From Candidatus Poribacteria bacterium (GTDB lineage: Bacteria > Poribacteria > WGA-4E > WGA-3G): DNA of 64,000 bases. The notes beneath the pieces were generated by a model that saw only the letters and a list, made by a program, of their open reading frames with translations, was not told the DNA's origin and ran no database searches. The position numbers and the translations under genes are program-made. Positions 45,019-55,628 of this stretch are shown one piece after another (position 1 is the stretch's first letter; every line of letters begins with the position of its first letter). Where the stretch lies: positions 27,301-91,300 of the forward strand of contig JAJDTM010000027.1 in the NCBI GenBank assembly GCA_022827185.1. Direction: 5' to 3'.

Positions 45019-45405
45019 TTAAGACGTTTCTTCTGTCGTAGCCGCTTGTGCCTCCGCTTTCGTTTTGAGGAATTCGTAGAACTCATAGAGCGTTTCTTTG
45101 TCTTTCTCTGTAAATTTCATCATTCCTTTGAACATCGCATTGACTTTCGGGTCGGCTAAAAGATCATTGTAGTTTTTCTCGGCTTTTCCAAGCAGATAGT
45201 CGGTAGTGACTTTTAAAGCGTCAGAGAGGCTGGAAAGTGTCTTAAACGAGGGCTTTCGAGTTCCCGATTCAAATTGTGAAATTGCTGCAGGCGTTAGATT
45301 CGCTTCCTTCGCGAGTTCTGTTTGCGTCAACTTCAATTCACGACGACGCATTTTTATACGCGAGACAACTTTGTCCGCGCTTGATTTTTCGGATTCTTTG
45401 TTCAC
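45019..45405 (-). CDS. XRE-family transcriptional regulator
   Basis: A 128-aa protein. Residues 14-72 form a helix-turn-helix of Cro/CI type (IKMRRRELKLTQTELAKEAN, AAISQFESGTRKPSF, SLSDALKVTTDYLLG). The C-terminus is a short helical extension ending in a Thr/Glu-rich tail. A GTG at 45405 behind AAAGGAGTTAAAC is the start. It is divergent from the 2436-aa permease-peptidase gene, with 337 bases between, so it may control that gene and itself. No peptidase or sensor domain is fused. Confidence 0.9.
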   Translation of the reverse strand: MNKESEKSSADKVVSRIKMRRRELKLTQTELAKEANLTPAAISQFESGTRKPSFKTLSSLSDALKVTTDYLLGKAEKNYNDLLADPKVNAMFKGMMKFTEKDKETLYEFYEFLKTKAEAQAATTEETS

Positions 45406-45742
45406 GTTTAACTCCTTTGCTCAGACAAGCAGGTATCCTTAAACTGCCGCTGAGTTCTTAATAATTTCGGCATCGCTTCCATAATTGTAATGTGGTGCAG
45501 TTTTAAGAGTATTCTGCTTCAGTGGAGAGACGAAGGCGTGAATTATATTTTAACTCAAAAAAACCGTAAATGCAAATTTTAATTTGACAAAAATTGCAAT
45601 AATGGTATAAAATATAAGTAATTATTGCCACGATTATATAATAATGGACTCCAAAAATCAGATATTTGGAATTAGGCTGCGACTGTGGAAAATTAACATC
45701 AAAAACGTAACCTGTAATGTAATGGAAGGCGGATCTACGTAA
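45406..45742. other. Divergent promoter region
   Basis: An AT-rich 337-base gap between the XRE regulator and the giant permease gene. A plus-strand promoter lies at 45584-45611. I see no long palindromic operator and no ORF. Confidence 0.5.
45584..45611 (+). promoter_or_regulatory. Promoter of the giant permease gene
   Basis: Perfect TTGACA, 16-base spacer, TATAAA. The predicted leader is about 125 bases long before the ATG at 45743. Confidence 0.55.
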
Positions 45743-48700
45743 ATGTATTTCAAAACAACAGACTCACCTAACCGAATCGCAAGGAAAGTGAAAAAAACAT
45801 TTCTTCTCTCTGTATTGCTTGTCACGGCATTCTGCCATACGATCCATGCACAAACGGTTTCCAGTACCGGCATGAAAACTGCGGCTATCCAGATCCGAGA
45901 TGACCTCTCTATCGGCAATATCCGAAAGGATATTGCACGGTTGTCAAGCCTTGAGAGTCGCGTAACGGGTTACCCCCAAGCCGCAAGTGGCAGTAAGTAC
46001 ATTTTTGACCGATTCGTTGAAATCGGCTTGCAAAATGTGGAAAGTCGCGAATTCCCAGTCACTGTGCCAATTGACCACGGTGATAGCATCATTGAAGTGA
46101 TCTCCCCTGAAGCCACTGTTCTTCATACCTTTGAACTCACACCCCTCTGGCCCAACCTCGTGCGGACCTCCTTGTTAGCAGATGGAATTAAACATACCGT
46201 TTTAATAGACGAAACACTTGAAGACATCGCCTCAAGTTATCAAGTCTCTGAAGCAACCATTCGTGCGGATGAGCGGAATAAATTCTTGGCAACCCCTGTC
46301 GTCGAAGGAAGCACAGTTTTCATTCCAACAGGCGGCTTGTCCGGTCCACTCCTTTATAGTGATGATGGCGAACTTGCCGACTTCAACGGTACCAATATCG
46401 GCGGATTTTGGCATGAACTCCAAGACGGCGATACCCTCGCAATACTCGCTCGACGCTATCGTATCACTGAAGCCAGTATCACCGACGATATACTTAATGA
46501 ACACTTGCAAAAAGCATCCGATGGCATTGATAACGATGAGGACGGCATTATTGATGAATATGGCGAGATCCCGCTGCTCTCCGAAATCCGCGGATGGGCG
46601 ACAGACGGTATTGACAATGATGCCGATGGTTGGACGGATGAAATCCCCGGCGATGCAACGGATGGCATCGATAACAACAACGATGGACAAGTTGATGAGT
46701 CCGGCGAATTTGTCGCCGCCAGTGAATCAAATATCTTTATCCCAAAAGGCGCGATCGTACTCCTTGACTTTAACTCCAGTACCCGTTATATCAATGCGGC
46801 AATGCTCGGTGGCACCGCTGTCATCTTTATCGAACCAGAAACAACCATTCGAGGCGAAGCCGAAAACAAATTTGGCACTGTCCCCGCTAACATACCACGA
46901 TTTTGGATCTCCAGAGAGGATGCCGACGTTCTCACGAATTTACTTGCGGAACAACACGCACAAGGCAATCAAGTCGATGTCCGTGTCAGAGGTAAAATGA
47001 CGTGGGAGCGCCGTGTTGGACAGAATATACGCGGATTTTTGGAAGGTGGAGATCCGACACTTCGCGATGAACTCATCGTCCTCACCGCTTACTATGACTC
47101 CATGTCTGTCGTACCCGCAATGGCTCCCGGTGCAGATCCGACCTGCGGTATCGCAACCCTTATGGAACTCGCACGCCTCTTTAGCCAACCCCAGTATCGT
47201 CCAGGTTATTCTGTTCTGTTTGTCGCAGTTGACGGGCATTTCCAAGGGCTTGCTGGTATGCGCGCCTTTATGGAAGGCATTGGACAGGACATTGTCGGTG
47301 CTGATACCGATTCACCCGGCACGCCAACAATGCACGGGCTACGCCGTGGACTCTCTACAGATATCATCGAATTTGAGGAATTAGGCAGAAGGCTACTATT
47401 TTCTATTGATCGAAATGTCCTCGTTGATCTTCCCGCCGGTTTCTATCACGGTGTACACAACGTAAAAGCTGATCTGGAATCCCTTGACACAACACTTGAC
47501 GGCTTAGCGAAAACGCGTTCCGAGATTGAAGGTCTTACAAACCAACAGCGTGATTTTTCAGAGCGTCAGAAGAAACAAGCCGATAGAAACCGAAAACGAG
47601 AAAAGCAAGGGTTTACAGGTGAAGAAAAGAGTCGGTTGTTGACAAATCTCGCCCGCTCAAAGAAAGAGGCTCTACAAACGACACACTTCCTCCGGGACAT
47701 CGTTGAAAGATTAGCTGAAGTGCGCACTGTAGCACTCAACACAAGCCGAAAAGCGCAGCACCAATTAATTGTGGAGTTGGCACTGCCGATAGCCAGACTT
47801 GATGTATGGGCGGTCGACAAACTCATTCGCGCTGTAGAAACAGATACCGTTGACGAATATGCCAGACACCCAAATGACGCTTATCTGAATCCCGTACAAC
47901 AGGGTTCCGACTGGCACATACCGGTTCCAAAAGATCTCCCTGAAGAACTTCTGCCCGATATTGAGCTGCTTAACAAAATCCTCGCAAACTGGGAGATGAG
48001 CGACAAACGTAAATTCGCATTGATGTGGACCCCTGAGAAAATACTTGACCGGCATCTCGATCTACATTCACTCAATAAAGCAAAAAACGCACGCAGCATT
48101 TTGCGAGAGGCCACTGACTCCCAAGAAGCAGCAATCCAACAGGAGACCCAACTCCTCAAAAAAGTACTCTCACAAATCCGGGACAGTCAACCCGTTGAAG
48201 ATGAAATTAAGACAAGTATTCGGAAACTCAAGGAAGTCCCACTCTGGCAAGGTGCCAGTGATCTGCTGTACGGCGGGAAATTCTTATCGAAAGCCGGTGT
48301 AGAACAACTCAATACTATTGATACCCAGCTCCGACAACGCTTAAATGAAACCGAGGATACAGTTGATACAGGTATATTGATAGCCGACCTGCTGAAAGAT
48401 AAACAGAGTATTTTTGAAATCGCTCTTCGGAATGCCAGGTTGGAGCGAACACGTATTCAGAACTTGATCGCAACTACTGGAACATTAGGGCGGGAATATC
48501 TGGCTGAAGAACGCCTCATTTTGGAAAACTATCTATCAGACGATGAGGTGAAACAGGCACTGAAACTCCGTTCGCGTATCGCATCTTATATTAACGAAAC
48601 AGAACTGTTGACGACTGTCAAGAAACGAGCGGATACAGACATCGTGGCACTCGAAAATCTCATCGAGCGTCTGCCAACATTATATACAGATTTTGATGAA

Positions 48701-51700
48701 GAGACAAAGACACTTCTACGCGATAACATGCTAACCCTCCGAAACGCACGTTTCCGAAACATCCAGAGTCGTATTGAGAAGATGTTGCGTATTGATACCA
48801 GCGAATATAATCGGAAACTCGGGCAAATTGAGGCAGCTATCGCACTTCAAGACCTATTCAATCGCTACTATACTTCTCTTTATATCAGCATTGATCTTTC
48901 ATCTCAGTCGGATCAGTTCGGTGTGTTCAACAAAGGGTGGTTCTACGACCAACAACCCGAATTTGTACTGCGTCGTGAGTTTGCAAGTATCGGGAATAAA
49001 CTCGCTACCTACGCCCAGGATGCCGACTTTGGTGTTCGCGTACGCAAACTTTGGCAGTGGACGGATGACCAAATTCGACAAGCAGTTATGGCACGCCAAT
49101 GGACAGTCGCAAACGGGATTTCCGACAAAACAGCACTCGAAGGAAAAACCCTTGAAACGCTACTCAGTTCGCACTTCAGCAAACTCACAGGACTCAGCGG
49201 TGTCAGCCGACTGATGAAAATGCAGTTTGAGCAGTGGCGGAATCAGGGCGAACCTTCCGAAGATATGCTCAAGGATATGGACTATATCCGAAAAGAGGTA
49301 GAACGGTTCATCCGAAACGATGTACGCACCGCAAAGAAAAATCGGAAGAACAGCATCCGTACACGTGAGCAACTCGACGCAATGCTCCGACTCCGACACG
49401 AAGACCCAGATACCTTCTCCGAGGATGAAATTGAGGACATCAAAACCCTCATTTCAATCGCAGGGCTCGGTGGGCAGTCGAACTTCGTTAATGCTATATC
49501 CGCGAGTGGTGGAAAGACATGGAAAACCTACATCCCGGGTAAAATCGCCTTTGATAGCGAAGTCGCAACGCTTGTTGGCAAAACCGGAATCGCTTTTGCA
49601 ACTATTGAGGATGCCCGCGTTTTAACAGACACCCCACTTGATACGATTGAACGCGTCGATTTGCGGGAAGGCGGCAACCTCCATCAGCAAGCACAGACAT
49701 TGGCATCACTACTCATCCAAGCACTTCGTGACGAAGAAATGCCTACCGCAGCACGCGTTGGGAATTTCTACTGCAACCTCTTCGGTGATGTTGTCGAATT
49801 CGATGCACGTGAGTCCGCACTCCCCAATAAACCGGTACCTTATCCCATCTTGACGCTCCGCAGGAAACATAAAACGATGATGGGCGTGCGCGGCGACCTG
49901 TTCGTCATGGGCGATAACAAAGGCAACTTTGAGGTCGCTGGGTTAGCCATGGAGGGTAGAGCCACACGTCGGCTCGGTGGTGCCCAAGAGGTTGAAGCCT
50001 ATATTCTTGATAAAGATTCAGGGGACATCGTCTATGCCCCAGATTTGGGGAACTACGGCGCGAAACTCCTCCCGAATAAAGTGCCTATTAATACCCGTAG
50101 GCGCGGGTGCCGGGTCGTTACATTCCCTTGTGTCTCTACAACTATCTACGATTTGGTTGATCAACGCTATCTGCGAACCTTGCGGGAACTTGAAATTTAC
50201 GATGCTCTCACCGATAGCGCGCCAGAGAAGTATGGCATGTCTAAACCGTGGCAGCAAGAAGGTGTCTCCGCAGCTGAACCGATCGCCCTCGTCTATAGCG
50301 AACCGAATACCCGTATTAAAATCGGAATGGCTTACGGACAGATCGGCAAACGGCTCCTGCTCATCAAAGCAACGAAAAGTGGTATGAAGAACCCCACGCT
50401 TTACACCGGCGAAGGGTTTGTCGTCCGTGAAAATGGGCAGATACGTCTTACACCCTACGTCGTCGTCCGAGATATGTGGTGGCTCGACGAGAACCGTTCA
50501 AGACTCTATAAACGTTTCGGTATCTCCAGTGATCGGCTTGACAAACTACATCAATTCGCAAATGAATACCTTGCACGCGCGGAGACAGAACTCCTCCAAA
50601 ATGATTACCAACAAGCATTGAAACTTGCACGTGCGGCGTGGGGTTATGAATCACGTGCATACCCGGATGTTAAACAGACTGGGAACGATGTCGTCAACGG
50701 TGTAATGTTCTATCTGGCATTGCTGATGCCGTTTGCCTACTTTATGGAACGACTCATCTTCGGTTTTCCGAACATCCACAAACAAATTCTCGGTTCGTTC
50801 GGAATCTTCTTACTCGTATTTTTCTTCCTAAGTCAGGTTCACCCTGCCTTCCAGATTACAACAACGCCTGTGATTATCCTAATTGCATTCGTTGTACTTG
50901 CCTTGACGGTTATTGTCATCAGTATCATTGTCCGAAAATTTGAGGAGCAACTCGAAAAAATTCGGCAGGAAGGTAGTAAGGTTTATAAAGCAGATGTCGG
51001 CAGATTAAGCGCAAGTGCTGCAGCGTTTAGTTTAGGGATTTCCAATATGCGGAAACGAAAAGGGCGGACGATCCTGACCTGTTGCACGTTGGTCATCCTC
51101 ACTTTCACCGTCATTTCGTTTACCTCCGTGCGGACGTTTATGCATCCGAATAGGACGAGTCTCCCACAGGTGACACCGCGCTATACAGGTCTCCTTATCC
51201 GCGACCAATACTGGCGTCCGCTTGAGGAACCGGTACTTACCTCCGTGCTAAACGACATGCAGAAGACGCAGATTACACTCACCGCCTTGGAACGGCTCCT
51301 GCAACGGAAAAATGAAATCCTCGTCAAACAGGGCCAACAACCGATTAATGTAGCAGAGGCTACCGCCGCTTTAGAGCAAGGCGGTTTCATTGAACAGGTA
51401 GACGAAGAATCTGTCGTGACCGTCCGGAATATCGTCGCACCGCGCGCTTGGTATCAATCCTCAGGAACAGGTGATCAGTCGTTTGTGCAATTGACTCGCA
51501 CGCCAAATCGATCGGACCCATCACCGCCGACGCATCAACTCACGGGTGAAGCGTTGACCTTCGCTGCGAACATGCTTGTGGGTATGAACGAAGCGGAACC
51601 CGGTGTTAGTGGTATTGACAGATACCTTCAGTACGGAAAATGGTTTGATCCTGCTGATGCCCATGAATGGCCAACAGAGTGGCCCTACGCCATTGTCCTA

Positions 51701-53053
51701 CCGAAAGGGATGGCAGAACTGCTAAAAATCACCGAAAGCGATATGGGCAAGGCAACCGTTTCTGTCTACGGCGCAGACTTTACTGTCGTCGGTGTTCTCG
51801 GCATAGGGTTCAAAGACCTCACAGATAACGATGGTGAAGAACTTACACCGGTCGATTATCAGTTGATGCAGCAGCAACGTAGTCGCGGTGCCACGGGTGA
51901 TGAAACGCTCGAAGGTGAATTGCAGAAATATCTCCACCTCACACCCGATAGTATCGCCGTTCTACCTTATGAAGTTGTCATGAACCAAGGGGGTACACTC
52001 CGCAGCGTCGCCGTTAACATGGAGCCACGAGAAGATGACCCACAACTGCTCGGAGCAATTGATAAGTTGGACCTCATCATGGCACCGCTTATGAACCGTA
52101 TCGCACTTGACTTTTTCGTGGGACGTGATAAAGATACGTACCTCTATAGTAGTATTGGGATGACAAGTTTCAGTGGAATGGGCAACCTCTTTGTACCTAT
52201 CTTGATTGCCGCACTCATCGTCCTCAACACGATGCTTGGGGCAGTCTATGAACGTGTCCGAGAGATCGGTATTTACAGTTCTGTCGGTCTTGCACCTGTC
52301 CACATCGCTTTCCTCTTCCTCGCAGAAGCCTGCGTATACGCTATCGTGGGTGCGGTATTGGGCTACCTCATGGGGCAAGCCATAGCGACAACCCTTGTCC
52401 ACTTTGGATGGCTTGCTGGGTTGACGCTCAACTATTCCTCAATGTCAACCGTGGTCGCAACGATTATCGTCATGATTGTGGTGCTACTGAGTACCTTGTA
52501 TCCGGCAATCAAAGCTTCACGGATGGCTGTCCCGGATATCGAACGTAAGTGGAAACTCCCGGAACCAGAAGGGGACGTGTGGCACTTCAACCTACCCTTC
52601 ACCGTGCTGGAAGAGGAAGCACTCGGCTTGAACGTCTTTATGCGGGACTACTTTGAGGCGCACGCAGATGAATCCGCAAGCGACTTCTATACCGACCAAG
52701 TCGCATTCAGTGAAGCAGGAGAAGACTCATATCAAATCGGCATGATGGTATGGTTGGCACCTTACGACTTGGGTGTGAGCCAATCAATTCAATTCGTTAC
52801 ATCTCCTGTCGGTGGCGAAGAGGAAGACCTTTACAAAATCACTTTGGATGTACATCGCGAAAGTGGCGAGATCGCCTCTTGGAAACGCGTCAATCGACGG
52901 TTCCTTAATCTGCTACGGAAGCAGCTGCTGATTTGGCGGACGTTCAGTGTCGATGTTCGGGCAGAGTTCCATGAACGCGGCAGAACCGAAAACGAAAATG
53001 GGTTAGAAGAAGAAACAGCACAGATGGATCCAGTACCGACACCCGCAGATTAA
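45743..53053 (+). CDS. Giant LysM-like / degenerate M28 peptidase / FtsX-type permease fusion, 2436 aa
   Basis: A signal-type N-terminus (to about 36) leads to a LysM-like motif (TLEDIASSYQVSEATI to VFIP, about 152-195). A second one (GDTLAILARRYRITEASI, about 229-246, then IFIPKG near 331) is split by three DGIDNDxDGxxDE Ca-binding-like repeats. Residues about 440-520 resemble an M28 aminopeptidase core (LTAYYDSM, GADPTCGIATLMELAR, VLFVAVDGHFQGLAGMRAF), but ligand positions look replaced. A 700-residue charged helical region follows, then the rest of an M28-like fold (DTPLDTIERVD near 1292). Membrane helices appear from about 1648, an FtsX/MacB-like domain starts near 1766, and three more helices begin near 2145. 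An ABC ATPase of the matching class lies at 57686. It probably acts in envelope or lipoprotein transport. Confidence 0.8.
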   Translation: MYFKTTDSPNRIARKVKKTFLLSVLLVTAFCHTIHAQTVSSTGMKTAAIQIRDDLSIGNIRKDIARLSSLESRVTGYPQAASGSKYIFDRFVEIGLQNVESREFPVTVPIDHGDSIIEVISPEATVLHTFELTPLWPNLVRTSLLADGIKHTVLIDETLEDIASSYQVSEATIRADERNKFLATPVVEGSTVFIPTGGLSGPLLYSDDGELADFNGTNIGGFWHELQDGDTLAILARRYRITEASITDDILNEHLQKASDGIDNDEDGIIDEYGEIPLLSEIRGWATDGIDNDADGWTDEIPGDATDGIDNNNDGQVDESGEFVAASESNIFIPKGAIVLLDFNSSTRYINAAMLGGTAVIFIEPETTIRGEAENKFGTVPANIPRFWISREDADVLTNLLAEQHAQGNQVDVRVRGKMTWERRVGQNIRGFLEGGDPTLRDELIVLTAYYDSMSVVPAMAPGADPTCGIATLMELARLFSQPQYRPGYSVLFVAVDGHFQGLAGMRAFMEGIGQDIVGADTDSPGTPTMHGLRRGLSTDIIEFEELGRRLLFSIDRNVLVDLPAGFYHGVHNVKADLESLDTTLDGLAKTRSEIEGLTNQQRDFSERQKKQADRNRKREKQGFTGEEKSRLLTNLARSKKEALQTTHFLRDIVERLAEVRTVALNTSRKAQHQLIVELALPIARLDVWAVDKLIRAVETDTVDEYARHPNDAYLNPVQQGSDWHIPVPKDLPEELLPDIELLNKILANWEMSDKRKFALMWTPEKILDRHLDLHSLNKAKNARSILREATDSQEAAIQQETQLLKKVLSQIRDSQPVEDEIKTSIRKLKEVPLWQGASDLLYGGKFLSKAGVEQLNTIDTQLRQRLNETEDTVDTGILIADLLKDKQSIFEIALRNARLERTRIQNLIATTGTLGREYLAEERLILENYLSDDEVKQALKLRSRIASYINETELLTTVKKRADTDIVALENLIERLPTLYTDFDEETKTLLRDNMLTLRNARFRNIQSRIEKMLRIDTSEYNRKLGQIEAAIALQDLFNRYYTSLYISIDLSSQSDQFGVFNKGWFYDQQPEFVLRREFASIGNKLATYAQDADFGVRVRKLWQWTDDQIRQAVMARQWTVANGISDKTALEGKTLETLLSSHFSKLTGLSGVSRLMKMQFEQWRNQGEPSEDMLKDMDYIRKEVERFIRNDVRTAKKNRKNSIRTREQLDAMLRLRHEDPDTFSEDEIEDIKTLISIAGLGGQSNFVNAISASGGKTWKTYIPGKIAFDSEVATLVGKTGIAFATIEDARVLTDTPLDTIERVDLREGGNLHQQAQTLASLLIQALRDEEMPTAARVGNFYCNLFGDVVEFDARESALPNKPVPYPILTLRRKHKTMMGVRGDLFVMGDNKGNFEVAGLAMEGRATRRLGGAQEVEAYILDKDSGDIVYAPDLGNYGAKLLPNKVPINTRRRGCRVVTFPCVSTTIYDLVDQRYLRTLRELEIYDALTDSAPEKYGMSKPWQQEGVSAAEPIALVYSEPNTRIKIGMAYGQIGKRLLLIKATKSGMKNPTLYTGEGFVVRENGQIRLTPYVVVRDMWWLDENRSRLYKRFGISSDRLDKLHQFANEYLARAETELLQNDYQQALKLARAAWGYESRAYPDVKQTGNDVVNGVMFYLALLMPFAYFMERLIFGFPNIHKQILGSFGIFLLVFFFLSQVHPAFQITTTPVIILIAFVVLALTVIVISIIVRKFEEQLEKIRQEGSKVYKADVGRLSASAAAFSLGISNMRKRKGRTILTCCTLVILTFTVISFTSVRTFMHPNRTSLPQVTPRYTGLLIRDQYWRPLEEPVLTSVLNDMQKTQITLTALERLLQRKNEILVKQGQQPINVAEATAALEQGGFIEQVDEESVVTVRNIVAPRAWYQSSGTGDQSFVQLTRTPNRSDPSPPTHQLTGEALTFAANMLVGMNEAEPGVSGIDRYLQYGKWFDPADAHEWPTEWPYAIVLPKGMAELLKITESDMGKATVSVYGADFTVVGVLGIGFKDLTDNDGEELTPVDYQLMQQQRSRGATGDETLEGELQKYLHLTPDSIAVLPYEVVMNQGGTLRSVAVNMEPREDDPQLLGAIDKLDLIMAPLMNRIALDFFVGRDKDTYLYSSIGMTSFSGMGNLFVPILIAALIVLNTMLGAVYERVREIGIYSSVGLAPVHIAFLFLAEACVYAIVGAVLGYLMGQAIATTLVHFGWLAGLTLNYSSMSTVVATIIVMIVVLLSTLYPAIKASRMAVPDIERKWKLPEPEGDVWHFNLPFTVLEEEALGLNVFMRDYFEAHADESASDFYTDQVAFSEAGEDSYQIGMMVWLAPYDLGVSQSIQFVTSPVGGEEEDLYKITLDVHRESGEIASWKRVNRRFLNLLRKQLLIWRTFSVDVRAEFHERGRTENENGLEEETAQMDPVPTPAD

Positions 53054-53056
53054 GGA

Positions 53057-53145
<89 letters not shown>

Positions 53146-53274
53146 GTAATTAACCAGAAACTATCGTGAAGCAGATCGCTTATGGGCGTGGAGAATTATT
53201 AATGGCTTCGCCATGTTTAATTCCCTCGCCGCAAAACATAGCGGAACGATGCTCAGAGGACCACAGTTAAAAAA

Positions 53275-53463
53275 ATGGAAAAAGTAGCAAGCACTATCAT
53301 CATCATTGGCACCTTCTTATGGCTGTTCAGTGTTATCGTCCTTGAAGGGCGTTGGCAATGGCAAATGTTCTCGGCACTTGTGCTGACAATTGGTATCTTC
53401 ACGGCACATTTCTGGGAAGAGTTACGAGACACAGACAGCACCGAAGAGTCAGGCGACGAGTGA
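53275..53463 (+). CDS. Small membrane protein, 62 aa
   Basis: A short protein with two hydrophobic segments (about 4-23 and 29-46) and an acidic tail rich in Asp, Glu and Ser. It lies between the giant permease and the OPT-like gene in the same orientation. An AGAGGA site 14 bases upstream is a weak translation signal. I do not recognise a family, and expression is unproven. Confidence 0.5.
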   Translation: MEKVASTIIIIGTFLWLFSVIVLEGRWQWQMFSALVLTIGIFTAHFWEELRDTDSTEESGDE

Positions 53464-53467
53464 GAAT

Positions 53468-53510
53468 TAGTTGTCAGTTGTAGGATTCGTTCTTACCGAT
53501 AACTGATAAC
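53468..53510. repeat. Heptad-arm palindromic element
   Basis: Left arm TAGTTGTCAGTTGTA, right arm CGATAACTGATAAC, with a short core ending TTCTTA. It lies directly before the OPT-like gene but leaves its AAAAGGAGAAC ribosome-binding site intact. Confidence 0.65.
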
Positions 53511-53532
53511 GAGTAAAAGGAGAACATTTAAT

Positions 53533-55521
53533 TTGGCGAGAGAAAGAGTAACACAAGCAGATGAATGGCAAGCTTGGGCGCAGCGATACGACATTGAAGG
53601 CGGTATCCGTACCTTTGAGTCGGGGTTAACGGTTAAAGTGTTCATCGGAGCACTTTTCGTCGGCTTGCTGATGATGCCAGGTTCCATCTATCTCAGTTAT
53701 GTATCCGGTGAGTCTGGTGCTGGTGCAGCACCTTGGGTCGCCGTCATTCTATTCACCGAGCTCGCTCGGCGTTCTTTTACTACTGCTCGACGACAGGAGC
53801 TCTATATGCTCCTCGGGTTAACCGGCGCAGCGGTCGGGAGTGGAATGCAGTACCGAAGTTTTATCTGGTACGCCTACTTCATCAATACCCCGCAGGCGGC
53901 TTCCTACGAAATCGCTGACAAAATACCAGCGTGGATTGTACCCGCAGGCGATTCCGTTGGGGTGCTTACACGGACACTCATACACCCTGACTGGTTCCTA
54001 CCTATTGCCATCTATCTTGCACAAAAATTGCTCGGCACATTACGCGTTGTTAGCGGACAATATATCTTGTTCCGGCTCACGGCGGACCTTGAGCGGCTCC
54101 CGTATCCGATGGCTCCTATTACCGCACAAGGCGCAACCGCACTCGCAGAAACAACCGGGAAAGAAGAGACTTGGCGATGGCGGGTCTTCTCTATCGGTTC
54201 TATGGCAGGCCTCATTTGGGGATTCCTTTATATCGGCGTCCCCTCGCTCACCGGGGTCATGATGAGTCAACCGATTCAGATCCTAAAGATTCCGTGGATA
54301 GATTTCACGCAGAGCATTGAAGGGTTCGCACCGACAGGTGTTTTCGCACTCCGAACCGATTTTGGACAAATGCTCTTCGGATTCGTGCTGCCGTTCCCGA
54401 TTGTCATGACAGAATTCATCACCGCAATGGCATCGCAATTCATCTTGAACCCGCAAATTCTGTACCGATACGAGATTCTCCATCAGTGGAAACCTGGGCT
54501 GGATGTTCGAGGTGTCGGTCTGTTTAACGGGCTGGATTTCTGGATCAGTTACGGTATGGGTAAATCTTTTAGCCTCGCACTCGTCGGCATGGCGGCTTCA
54601 ATCCCGATGCTCTTCAAACTACGGAAATCCAAAAAGACCGCAGGCGAACGCGGCTCCATTGCTACACCTCCGAACCGTGGCGATTTCCCAATCTGGTTGA
54701 TGGGATTACTATGGCTCGTCGGCATGGGCGGTTTCGTGTGGCTTATCCACTGGATGGTGCCTAATTTCCCGTTGAGCTTCTTGTTAGGTTACGCATTCCT
54801 ATACACGCCGCTTAATTCGTATATTACCGCACGAACTTTCGGGGTCTTGGGACGCGATCTTTTTGAAATACCGTACCTACACGAAATTACCTTTATTTTG
54901 AGCCGATACGAGGAGATAGATATCTGGTTCGCACCGCTACCCGACGAAGATTATGGGCGCGGTACACAGGGGTGGCGAGTCCTTGAATTGACTGGCACAA
55001 CATTCACTTCAAATCTTGCTGGCACATTACTGATTATGCCAATCCTGATTGTCAGCGGGATTGTGGTGATGCACTTCATCTGGAAGATCGCACCGATTCC
55101 GAGCGCGCAGTATCCGTTCGCACAGATGATGTGGCCCATTAACGCCACCAACGAATGTCTCTGGAAAACGTCGCTGCGGGATGGGAATAGCCAGATGCTT
55201 CAAGCCATTCGCGGGGATTATGTCTCCGCCGGGTTCACCTCAAGCCTCGCAATCTACGGAATGTTGTGGGTCTTCAAACTACCCTCAATGTGGTTCTACG
55301 GTATTGTTGGCGGCATCGGTGCTGATCCAGGCAGTATGATCGCACGACTACTCGGCGCAATTATTGGACGATTCTACATGATTAAACGATTCGGCATGAA
55401 GCGTTGGTATATGTTTAATCCGGTACTCGCAGCAGGGTTCGCGTGCGGTGTCGGGCTCATCGGTATGGGGACCGTGGCTATTGCCCTTGTCTCGAAAGCC
55501 GTTATCGTCAAACCGTTTTAA
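53533..55521 (+). CDS. OPT-like polytopic membrane protein (DUF6785 type), second family member
   Basis: A 662-aa protein starting at a TTG (53533) eight bases after AAGGAGA. It has at least twelve hydrophobic segments. Conserved blocks include GESGAGAAPWVAVILFTELA, YMLLGLTGAAVGSG and LFRLTADLERLPYPMAP, typical of oligopeptide-transporter-like proteins. It shares family with the protein at 10772 but is diverged. Gene order places it with the giant permease and the downstream ABC ATPase. Whether it moves a substrate for that system is unknown. Confidence 0.75.
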   Translation: MARERVTQADEWQAWAQRYDIEGGIRTFESGLTVKVFIGALFVGLLMMPGSIYLSYVSGESGAGAAPWVAVILFTELARRSFTTARRQELYMLLGLTGAAVGSGMQYRSFIWYAYFINTPQAASYEIADKIPAWIVPAGDSVGVLTRTLIHPDWFLPIAIYLAQKLLGTLRVVSGQYILFRLTADLERLPYPMAPITAQGATALAETTGKEETWRWRVFSIGSMAGLIWGFLYIGVPSLTGVMMSQPIQILKIPWIDFTQSIEGFAPTGVFALRTDFGQMLFGFVLPFPIVMTEFITAMASQFILNPQILYRYEILHQWKPGLDVRGVGLFNGLDFWISYGMGKSFSLALVGMAASIPMLFKLRKSKKTAGERGSIATPPNRGDFPIWLMGLLWLVGMGGFVWLIHWMVPNFPLSFLLGYAFLYTPLNSYITARTFGVLGRDLFEIPYLHEITFILSRYEEIDIWFAPLPDEDYGRGTQGWRVLELTGTTFTSNLAGTLLIMPILIVSGIVVMHFIWKIAPIPSAQYPFAQMMWPINATNECLWKTSLRDGNSQMLQAIRGDYVSAGFTSSLAIYGMLWVFKLPSMWFYGIVGGIGADPGSMIARLLGAIIGRFYMIKRFGMKRWYMFNPVLAAGFACGVGLIGMGTVAIALVSKAVIVKPF

Positions 55522-55618
55522 TAGTTATAAGTTATTGGTTATAAGTTGTTAGTTCAAGAGACCTTTGTGTCAGTCCTGTTCACTGTAGCTGCCACAGAAA
55601 CCTCCTTAACTAACAACC
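55521..55618. repeat. Heptad-arm palindromic element
   Basis: Left arm ATAGTTATAAGTTATTGG onward, ending AGTTCAAGAGACC. The right arm at 55598-55618 reads AAACCTCCTTAACTAACAAC. The left arm is almost the same as that of the element at 34881. Confidence 0.75.
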
Positions 55619-55628
55619 CGCCGTTTGG

